Below, piece after piece: positions 1 through 5,575 of a DNA stretch of 5,575 nucleotides. The stretch is from positions 1-5,575 of the forward strand of contig JAUPKO010000840.1 of assembly GCA_030837395.1 (NCBI GenBank), read 5' to 3'. The position numbers and the translations under genes are program-made. The first letter of the stretch is position 1, and each line of letters begins with the position of its first letter. This stretch comes from Actinomycetota bacterium (lineage in GTDB: Bacteria > Actinomycetota > Actinomycetes > S36-B12 > UBA10799). The notes beneath the pieces are model-generated. The model was not told the DNA's origin. It did not search any database and worked only from the letters and a program-made list of their open reading frames with translations.

Positions 1-1252
1 CGACGGCGAAGAACCCCGCTGCTCCGACGAAACAGATGAGGCCCAGGACTACCAGATGGGTGCGGACGCGGTCCTCAATCGGCCATGGTCGGTCGCGGTG
101 TCGCCGTGCGATCGCCACGGCCAGGGCCCCAACCAATGTCAACAGAAATAGCCAGGATGCGGCGAAACCGGCGAGGCTGACGAGCCCGAGCAGTGGCTGA
201 GTGGCGGGGACGATGCCCGCGTCCCAAGCCAGCCGTACCGGGTTTCCCAGTGCCAGGTTGACGAATCCTTGGCTGAGGAAGGTGTCGATGTTGGTGCGCA
301 ACTGGGTGAGGAAGTAGGAGGGATCTTGCGCGAGCAGTTCAAGTGCCGCGCTCTTGGCTCGCTCGAACGCGACGGACTCCGGTTGTCCCGATTGCAGCTG
401 ATCGCGGAACTTGCTGGCTGCGTCGGACCACTTGTCCGACTCGGGAGTTGCTGCGGAGTAGAGGGTGTACCAGAAATTGCCGCCGTTCCCGGCCTCCTTC
501 ATTCCGGCCAACCGCAGTAGTTGATTCGGCAAAACCCAGAGTGCGACAAGTCCGACGCCAATGCCGGCGGCCAGACGGCGTCGTCGCAGCGACAGGTAGA
601 CGACGCCCACGACGTCCAGGCAGACGGCCGCTGTGAGGGGGATGTTCCCAGGGCGTGCCTGCAAGGCAAGGATCAGCAAAGCAGCGCTGCCCGCACCCCA
701 CCAGGGGCGCCGATCGTGCAGGAACTGCAGCAACATCGCGGCCGATACCAGCGACAGCAGCAGGCACACCCCCTCTGGCCCAACAGAGCCCCCGTAGCTG
801 AAGATCGGCCAGATCAGGGCGACCGCCGCGACCGCCAACGCCCAGAAGGGGGCCCGCAATCGGCGACGAGTCACGACCAGCATCACCCACGCGGCCAGGC
901 CCAGCAGCGAAGTCTGAACAACCATAACTGCCGCCGTGCTGGCGGGAACTACCGGAAAGTAGCCGGCCTCGAGGATGAAGGCCATCGGACGGCGAAGGCA
1001 CCAGTCGGCCTTGTGGGCGGACTCGTGCGCGGTTGCCAGGGCGCTCGCGCAGGCATTCCACCCGGCACTGTCACTGAGCGCGACACTGCCACCGAGTGTG
1101 TAGGGATGGCCCACATTGAGGGCTTGACTGATCACCAGCAGAACGGTCGGGGAGAAGGTCAGCACCGCGAGTAGCGCGGCCCACGGGCCCTGACGGCGGC
1201 CCCCGGCGCGGCCCGTCGGGAGGCTCTCGGCTCGGGCCTGGTCCGACGTCAT
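1..1252 (-). CDS. Polytopic membrane protein, GT-C glycosyltransferase-like (3' partial)
   Basis: The frame is open from ATG at 1252-1250 to the left edge, giving 417 codons with no stop, so the C-terminus lies outside. The start overlaps the preceding TGA in an ATGA. After a short, mostly Arg-rich cytosolic leader come strongly hydrophobic segments near residues 24-43, 104-127, 134-151, 160-177, 185-221 (probably two), 226-246, 354-382 and 397-417. The first extracytoplasmic loop carries an Asp in LSDSAGW (59-65), followed by CLRRPM (85-90). This pattern is seen in GT-C enzymes, where an acidic residue in the first outer loop is catalytic. LQARPGN (197-203) is also reminiscent of these proteins. 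A large soluble loop (about 247-350) includes an amphipathic helix and NPVRLAW (337-343). Function inferred: transfer of a sugar from a polyprenyl-phosphate donor to a surface glycan or glycolipid outside the membrane. The multi-spanning nature is certain; the GT-C assignment is moderate, and an uncharacterised polymerase-like membrane protein is the alternative. Confidence 0.85.
   Translation of the reverse strand, partial: MTSDQARAESLPTGRAGGRRQGPWAALLAVLTFSPTVLLVISQALNVGHPYTLGGSVALSDSAGWNACASALATAHESAHKADWCLRRPMAFILEAGYFPVVPASTAAVMVVQTSLLGLAAWVMLVVTRRRLRAPFWALAVAAVALIWPIFSYGGSVGPEGVCLLLSLVSAAMLLQFLHDRRPWWGAGSAALLILALQARPGNIPLTAAVCLDVVGVVYLSLRRRRLAAGIGVGLVALWVLPNQLLRLAGMKEAGNGGNFWYTLYSAATPESDKWSDAASKFRDQLQSGQPESVAFERAKSAALELLAQDPSYFLTQLRTNIDTFLSQGFVNLALGNPVRLAWDAGIVPATQPLLGLVSLAGFAASWLFLLTLVGALAVAIARRHRDRPWPIEDRVRTHLVVLGLICFVGAAGFFAV
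1249..1252 (-). other. Stop/start overlap ATGA coupling genes 3 and 4
   Basis: The TGA of the bifunctional methyltransferase/GT2 gene and the ATG of the membrane-protein gene share these four bases. The bases upstream show only a weak CTGAAG purine patch, so translational coupling is the likely initiation route. The overlap ties expression of the soluble GT2 to the membrane protein that may use its product. Confidence 0.8.
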
Positions 1253-2754
1253 CCCACGAACTTCAGGCGCAGCGCTGCCACCCGACTCATTCGGAGCAGC
1301 AGGACGCCATGACTGAATCGCGAGATGTTCGTCGCCCCGTAGGTTCGCTCCTTGTAGTGCACCGGGATATCGCGGATGCGAAGCCCTAGCCGGGAAGCGC
1401 CGAATAGCAGGTCGAAATCGCCGAACGGGTCGAACTCGCCCAGTTGGGATCTACCCGCAGCGATCCGGCGGTACGCATCGGCCCGGAGAGCCTTTGTGCC
1501 ACACAAGGTGTCTCGGATGGGTTGGCTCAGCAGAAACGTGAAGAGGTTCCCGAAGAGTTTGTTGCCGACCAGGTTGAGGAAGCGCATGGCTTCGCTGTCC
1601 ATCGGGTACACCAGTCGGGAACCGTTGGCGAACTCGCAGGCATCTTCCGTCACGGCCGCAACGAACCGCGGGAGTTCCTCCGGCGGCACCGAGAGGTCGG
1701 CGTCGAGGATCACCAGCACTTCCCCGGTGGCCGCATCGAAGCCGGCCCGCACCGCGTCCCCCTTCCCTGTTCCCGGCTGGCGCAGCGCGCGCAGCCGGGT
1801 GCCGTTCCACGACTGTCCGTTGGCTACCGCCTCGCCGATCACCTCCCAGGTGTCGTCGGTGGAGCCGCCTTCCACGAACACGATCTCCTGGTCGACGGCC
1901 ATCTTCGGCACGCGCTCGATCAACTGGTCGATATTCCCTGCTTCGTTCCGGGCCGCCACCACGACGCTCACGGAGGTCGGCGGCGTAACGGTCCGGGTGA
2001 CGGGGCGGGCCACCGTCACCCGGACCATACTCAGCTGTCTGATGACCGGCAGCGGCGCGATCCACCTGTTCGTGAACCGGGAGACCAACGGTATCTGCAC
2101 TGGTAGCAGGATCCCGTCCAGTCGTTTCGCGGTTTCGAAACCTGTGACCGCCAACAGGTTCTCCAACTCCACCCACGGGATGTAGTTCTCGTTGTCCGTG
2201 CGGACCTTCAGTCTTAGACGTTCCGCGACGCGGAGTGCGGGGCGCCAGAGTCGGTTGTAGGTCACCACCACGACCCGCGTGTCGGGCACGCACCAACTGC
2301 GGATCTTACGAAGAACTGGGTCCGCGTCGTACACCTCGTCCAACAGCAACGACATCACAATGTGGTCGGGTGCGGTCGCCGGGCTGGCCTCGACATCCTC
2401 GATCGCAGCCTCGACGAAGTCAGCCTCTGGTAGGAGTCTGCGGGCTTCCTCGATGGCGGCCTGGTCGACGTCTATCCCGATTGGATGCTCGTGATTGCAG
2501 GCCGCCAAGGTGAGTCCATCCGCGCAGCCGACATCGATGATGGTCCGGCCACCGGCCGTCTGGGACGCCACAAGTCTATTCACCTGCTCGTGAAAGAAGC
2601 TGTTGCGCTGCCTGCGGCGGGCCACGAAGGCGCTGTTCGCGGAGAGGAAGCGGGCCCTGGTGGCCAGGTGCTCTCGGAGGAAGCGGGAACCTCGGTGCAG
2701 AGCGTCCGATGTCAACGTGGTCATACCCAGGCCCCGATTCTCGCTGGTCAGCAC
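1249..2754 (-). CDS. Bifunctional class I SAM methyltransferase / GT2 glycosyltransferase
   Basis: This is a 501-residue two-domain protein from a GTG at 2754-2752 to TGA at 1251-1249. An in-frame ATG at 2724-2722 (residue 11), with GGGG 8-11 bases upstream, is an equally good or better start and would give 491 residues. The N-terminal methyltransferase (about 45-230) has IIDVGCADG (72-80), GIDVD (93-97) and SLLLDEVYD (135-143). The C-terminal GT2 domain (about 260-501) has SVSVVVAARNEAGNI (261-275), EGGSTDDTW (295-303), KGDAVRAGF (331-339), DADLSVPPE (351-359), DTLCGTKAL (415-423) and a terminal HYKERTYGATNIS stretch (466-478). This domain pair is a known bacterial architecture, usually annotated as a bifunctional methyltransferase/glycosyltransferase. 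No membrane helix is evident, so both activities are probably cytosolic or peripheral to the membrane. The GT2 part resembles dolichyl-phosphate mannose synthases and may charge a polyprenyl phosphate with a sugar for the downstream membrane protein. That link is inference. The gene starts at most 17 bases after gene 2 and overlaps gene 4. Confidence 0.92.
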   Translation of the reverse strand: MLTSENRGLGMTTLTSDALHRGSRFLREHLATRARFLSANSAFVARRRQRNSFFHEQVNRLVASQTAGGRTIIDVGCADGLTLAACNHEHPIGIDVDQAAIEEARRLLPEADFVEAAIEDVEASPATAPDHIVMSLLLDEVYDADPVLRKIRSWCVPDTRVVVVTYNRLWRPALRVAERLRLKVRTDNENYIPWVELENLLAVTGFETAKRLDGILLPVQIPLVSRFTNRWIAPLPVIRQLSMVRVTVARPVTRTVTPPTSVSVVVAARNEAGNIDQLIERVPKMAVDQEIVFVEGGSTDDTWEVIGEAVANGQSWNGTRLRALRQPGTGKGDAVRAGFDAATGEVLVILDADLSVPPEELPRFVAAVTEDACEFANGSRLVYPMDSEAMRFLNLVGNKLFGNLFTFLLSQPIRDTLCGTKALRADAYRRIAAGRSQLGEFDPFGDFDLLFGASRLGLRIRDIPVHYKERTYGATNISRFSHGVLLLRMSRVAALRLKFVG

Positions 2755-2771
2755 AGACAGTCGCGATTGTT
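2755..2771 (-). other. Short spacer between genes 2 and 3
   Basis: These 17 bases separate the TAG of the methyltransferase gene from the upstream candidate GTG of the bifunctional gene. They contain no clear ribosome binding site, promoter or hairpin. If the ATG at 2724 is the true start, the untranslated spacer becomes 47 bases and includes a GGGG run 8-11 bases before that ATG, which could act as a weak ribosome binding site. Confidence 0.55.
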
Positions 2772-3572
2772 CTACCCGACCCTAGTGAACCTGACCAGGT
2801 ACTTGAACCGGAGTGGGTCGAACCGCCGGCCCTGCCGCTGCTCCCAGCGCCAGGTCGACAGCAGCCAGTCGGCCGGTATCGGCGTCCTGCCGAATACACC
2901 GCCTGACAGCAGGTAGCTCGGGCCGAGCGTGCACCCGAATTCCTCGATCCGCAGCATTGGCCAGCGGGCGGTGAGTCGACGGCGGTCTCGTCGCAACATG
3001 ATCCACAGCAGCGCCTGGTTGGAGTCCCAGGGATCTGCTGAGCCGGACGACCACGACGGGGCTCTCCGGTTGAACGGCTCTGGGTGGAAGGCGCGGTAGA
3101 TGGCCGCCGAGAGCGGGCCCCAGTAGGGCTCACAGGCAACGATGGCGCCACCCACTTCCAGACAGCGAACCGCCTCGTCCAGGAATCCGTCCACATCGGG
3201 GAAGTGGTGCAGGGCGTCGTTGACGACGAATGCTCCAATTGCGGCGTCGCGGAAGGGCATGGCGGCCGCGCTCAGCACAGCGTCGAGGGATTCGTTGGCC
3301 AACACGTCGGTGGTCAACATCGTAGGAATCCAGGCTCGGCCCATATCCGCCCCGGCCCCGAGTTCCACGATTGGACCCGAGATTGCCGGCGGAATGATCC
3401 CGCGGAGGCCGCCGTACATCTCGCTGTAGGCGCTGGCGAGGTAGGGATCGGCCAGTACCGCCTCCCGAATCGCCACCGCCGGGGAGTCGGGGGCAAGCCT
3501 CGGGCCACTGGTCAACCGGCCGCGCAGTCGTTGCTGCCAGGAGTGGTAACGGGAGAACTTGGCGTCGGTCAC
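2772..3572 (-). CDS. Class I SAM-dependent methyltransferase
   Basis: This is a 266-residue soluble protein with a GTG start (3572-3570) and a TAG stop (2774-2772). The start is chosen because it overlaps the upstream stop in a GTGA, the arrangement expected for translational coupling. The Rossmann-fold methyltransferase motifs are clear: motif I VELGAGADMG (69-78), the acidic end of strand 2 at TTDV (87-90), the strand-4 region MPFRD...VVNDALHHFPD (105-126) and the post-motif strand GGAIVACEPYWG (141-152). The NDALHHFPD segment resembles Methyltransf_11/UbiE-like small-molecule methyltransferases. The C-terminal third, about residues 160-266, is rich in Arg and Trp and probably forms the acceptor-binding cap. 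The expected reaction is transfer of a methyl group from S-adenosylmethionine to a small molecule or sugar intermediate. Its position between two glycosyltransferase genes suggests O-methylation of a glycan or lipid-linked sugar. That acceptor is inferred, not seen; the fold call is secure. Confidence 0.9.
   Translation of the reverse strand: MTDAKFSRYHSWQQRLRGRLTSGPRLAPDSPAVAIREAVLADPYLASAYSEMYGGLRGIIPPAISGPIVELGAGADMGRAWIPTMLTTDVLANESLDAVLSAAAMPFRDAAIGAFVVNDALHHFPDVDGFLDEAVRCLEVGGAIVACEPYWGPLSAAIYRAFHPEPFNRRAPSWSSGSADPWDSNQALLWIMLRRDRRRLTARWPMLRIEEFGCTLGPSYLLSGGVFGRTPIPADWLLSTWRWEQRQGRRFDPLRFKYLVRFTRVG
3569..3572 (-). other. Stop/start overlap GTGA coupling genes 1 and 2
   Basis: The TGA of the GT2-CapK gene and the GTG of the methyltransferase gene share these four bases. 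No strong Shine-Dalgarno sequence is visible just upstream (only a TGGAA-like purine patch), so initiation here probably relies on ribosomes finishing the upstream gene. This supports co-production of the two proteins. Confidence 0.8.
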
Positions 3573-5575
3573 GGTTGCGTTCCAGGGCGCAGGTTGTGGT
3601 CGTCACCGGGCCGCTCGAGCGGGATCGCGTCGACGTGCAGCACCGCTATCGGCGTCCCCGAGACGATCCCGCCAAGTTCGGTCAGCACCTCGGCCTCGGC
3701 CACCAAACTCCACTGCGGACCCTTGACGATCTGCAGCAGCAACTGTCCAGGTTGGTCCTGGGACACCTGGAACTGGCGCACCAGGAAGTCGTAGTCCTGG
3801 AAGAAGTGTGCGAAGAACGACGCCGGCAACCAGCTTCCGTCGGCGAGTTGGACGCTCGCTTGGGTGCGCCCCTCGATCCGGCCGATCCGGCTCAGACCAC
3901 GCCCGCAGCTGCACGGTCGCGACTCGTCCACCGCGGTCGCCAGATCTCCGACCCGGTAACGGATCAGTGGCACCGAGAAGTTGTTCAAATCGGTCACCAC
4001 TATTTCGCCGGTTTCGCCAGGTTCGGCCGGGCGGCCGTCGACGAGGATCTCCACGATCACGGACTCGTCCATCACATGGTGCACTTCACCGGCGTCCATG
4101 GCTTCACATCCGAAGGCGATATCGCCGATCTCTCGGGTGCCGTAGGAGTCATGGACGGGCGCTTGCAGCGCCTTTCCCGCCAGTTCCCGGGTTTCAGCGG
4201 AGATGTCGGCAGCCCGCGAGATGATGCCGCGGGCGCGGTATCGGTCGGGATGGGCCGCCGCCCTGGTCGCTATCTGATCCAACGTGCCACCGCTTCCGTC
4301 GATCAGGGACGGTGGGCCCTGCTCGAGGCTGTCCAGGATGGTGGCCAACCCCTCGTCGTCCACTTCGGCCGTGGTGAACTCGTCTCGTCGGAGCAGCAGA
4401 TTGTCCAGTCCCGCGCGCATTCGCTGCCAATTCGTCATTCCGACGGAGTCATCACTGATGCGCAGTTGTCGATCCCCAAACCGCCAACCGGACCACTCTG
4501 CGGCGCGCAGGGCAACCGCGAGCCGGACCTCCAGTTGGTACCTGTCGACATAGGTCACGAGGGGCTCACCGGTGGCACCGCTGGTGGTCATCTTGACCAT
4601 GTCCCGAGTTCGGTGGGTGTCGGCGAACAGGTCGAAGTAGAGGCGCTCGCGAATATCATCTTTGGTCAACTGCGGAAGTCGACGCAGATCCTCGAGGCCG
4701 GCGATCGGGTCCGGGCCGATTCCGGCGAGGGCCTCACGGTAGTAGGGCACGTGGACCGCCGCGTGTTGGACGAGGCGCTGCAACTTGCGCAACTGCAGGT
4801 CCGCCAACTCCTGCCGCGGAAGCCACTGCGTCTCGCGGAGTTCCAGGTAGAGCGAGCGAACCCGGCGCCGGGCCAGCCGATGGTGGATCGGTGCACTGGC
4901 GAAGTACGCCTCGAACAGCGCCCGTCGCCAACCTCGGTAGGGCGTTCCGGCGCGCGGCACCGGCCGGGATCGGGGGGCCAGCGTACCGTCGATCGGCTCG
5001 CGGCGTCCCCGGCCGAATTCCCGCAGGGCGGTCGGGAAGTCGGTCAGGGTCGCAGCCGACACCTTCCACGCGCGCGACCCGGCCAGGAAGGACTCCCCGG
5101 CGTTACGCGGCAGGAACAGCGTTTCGACCTCCACCATCGTGTAACCCTTGGCCCGGGCCGCGACGCGGATGAAGGCTTGGAAGACCTGGTAGTCCCCCCG
5201 GTAGTCGACAACGTCCGCCATCACCCGCCGTGGTCCGAGCACAAAGCCCGACTTTGAGTCCGCGGCCCGATCCCCGAAAGCGACGTTCAGGACGGTGTTG
5301 AGGCCCTTCGAGAAGGCGAGTCGACCGTCCTTCTCTCGTTCGATCTGCGAGCGGACCCCCTGGCAGATGTCGGCTCGGGACTCCAGCAACCGACGGTAGA
5401 GCGTCACCACCTGCTCCGGCGGGTTCTGCAGATCCGCATCGATCAGGCAGACGTAGGTGCCGCGCGCCGCCGCGATCCCGCTGCGCCACGCAGCTGGGAT
5501 CCCGAGGTTGGTGTCATGCCGGACGCCGGTGATCGCGTCCGGATGGGCGCGACTGAGGGTCTGGATCACGTCCCA
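3569..5575 (-). CDS. GT2 glycosyltransferase fused to PaaK/CapK-like adenylate-forming domain (5' partial)
   Basis: This reading frame is open to the right edge, so the true start lies outside; 668 codons are visible and the stop is TGA at 3571-3569. Numbering below counts from the GTG at 5569, which is probably an internal Val: the preceding Trp-Asp fits the residues just after a GT2 DDGS-type motif, so the first strand and that motif are missing. Residues 1-190 are a GT2 domain with NLG (21-23), the metal-binding DADLQNPPE (44-52), and an RNAGESFL segment (155-162) typical of dolichyl-phosphate-mannose-synthase-like members. No membrane helices are seen. After a linker, residues 210-666 match PaaK/CapK proteins: VPYYREAL (274-281), P-loop TTSGATGEP (328-336), YGTRE (476-480), YRVGD (538-542) and CSCGR (553-557). 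Known CapK relatives occur in polysaccharide clusters, but their substrates are mostly unknown. The terminal motif where an adenylation Lys is expected reads PGDDHNLRP. Inferred role: cytosolic sugar transfer coupled to acyl or other carboxylate handling. Both domain calls are firm; substrates are unknown. Confidence 0.9.
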   Translation of the reverse strand, partial: WDVIQTLSRAHPDAITGVRHDTNLGIPAAWRSGIAAARGTYVCLIDADLQNPPEQVVTLYRRLLESRADICQGVRSQIEREKDGRLAFSKGLNTVLNVAFGDRAADSKSGFVLGPRRVMADVVDYRGDYQVFQAFIRVAARAKGYTMVEVETLFLPRNAGESFLAGSRAWKVSAATLTDFPTALREFGRGRREPIDGTLAPRSRPVPRAGTPYRGWRRALFEAYFASAPIHHRLARRRVRSLYLELRETQWLPRQELADLQLRKLQRLVQHAAVHVPYYREALAGIGPDPIAGLEDLRRLPQLTKDDIRERLYFDLFADTHRTRDMVKMTTSGATGEPLVTYVDRYQLEVRLAVALRAAEWSGWRFGDRQLRISDDSVGMTNWQRMRAGLDNLLLRRDEFTTAEVDDEGLATILDSLEQGPPSLIDGSGGTLDQIATRAAAHPDRYRARGIISRAADISAETRELAGKALQAPVHDSYGTREIGDIAFGCEAMDAGEVHHVMDESVIVEILVDGRPAEPGETGEIVVTDLNNFSVPLIRYRVGDLATAVDESRPCSCGRGLSRIGRIEGRTQASVQLADGSWLPASFFAHFFQDYDFLVRQFQVSQDQPGQLLLQIVKGPQWSLVAEAEVLTELGGIVSGTPIAVLHVDAIPLERPGDDHNLRPGTQP

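Noticed and set aside
339..1061. Minus-strand open frame of 240 codons in a different frame from the membrane-protein gene
   Set aside because: It is out of frame with the 1252-1 reading frame, which has clear hydrophobic helices and a coupled start. This one is Arg/Gly-rich with no membrane segments or motifs.
521..1174. Plus-strand open frame of 217 codons
   Set aside because: Gln/Arg/Asp-rich low-complexity translation antisense to the membrane-protein gene; a codon-bias shadow.
1451..2296. Minus-strand open frame of 281 codons inside the bifunctional gene
   Set aside because: It is an alternative frame of a region whose main frame encodes a full GT2 domain. The product is dominated by Arg, Gly and Pro and has no motif.
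3084..3794. Plus-strand open frame of 236 codons across the gene 1/gene 2 junction
   Set aside because: It lies antisense to two genes with well-supported motifs and shows no recognisable domain.
3575..5257. Plus-strand open frame of 560 codons antisense to the GT2-CapK gene
   Set aside because: The opposite frame carries unmistakable GT2 and CapK motifs throughout. The plus-strand translation is rich in Arg, Gly, His and Gln with no recognisable domain, as expected for an antisense shadow in GC-rich DNA.
5567..5569. GTG at 5569 as the true start of the GT2-CapK gene
   Set aside because: The frame continues open to the edge (Trp-Asp before it), and a start here would remove the first strand and DDGS-type motif that GT2 domains need. 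The gene is therefore treated as cut by the window.

Overview
The window is GC-rich DNA with codon third positions dominated by G and C. It is almost entirely coding, and every supported gene lies on the minus strand. The composition, the GTG starts and the kinds of protein suggest a high-GC bacterium, most plausibly an actinomycete (Actinomycetota). That placement is inference: nothing here is a taxonomic marker.

Read in the direction of transcription (right to left), there are four genes. (1) Positions 5575-3569, 5' end outside the window: a two-domain protein with a family-2 glycosyltransferase (GT2) of the dolichyl-phosphate-mannose-synthase type, joined to an adenylate-forming domain of the PaaK/CapK (phenylacetate-CoA ligase-like) type. 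(2) 3572-2772: a stand-alone class I SAM-dependent methyltransferase. (3) 2754-1249: another two-domain protein, a class I SAM-dependent methyltransferase followed by a second GT2 domain. (4) 1252-1, 3' end outside the window: a polytopic membrane protein that resembles GT-C type polyprenol-phosphate-sugar-dependent glycosyltransferases.

The genes are packed as one transcription unit. Gene 1 overlaps gene 2 in a GTGA, gene 2 and gene 3 are separated by 17 bases at most, and gene 3 overlaps gene 4 in an ATGA. No internal promoter, terminator, RNA gene, mobile element or repeat array is visible, and no stretch over 300 bases lacks a gene.

A coherent reading is a cell-surface glycan or glycolipid assembly and decoration operon. 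The cytosolic GT2 domains would transfer sugars, perhaps to a polyprenyl phosphate carrier. The methyltransferases would modify the product or an intermediate, and the membrane GT-C-like protein would use a lipid-linked sugar on the outer face. The exact glycan cannot be deduced. The most distinctive points are the GT2-CapK fusion, the apparent loss of the usual catalytic lysine at the end of its adenylate-forming domain, and the way two fused enzymes and a free methyltransferase are coupled to a membrane transferase.
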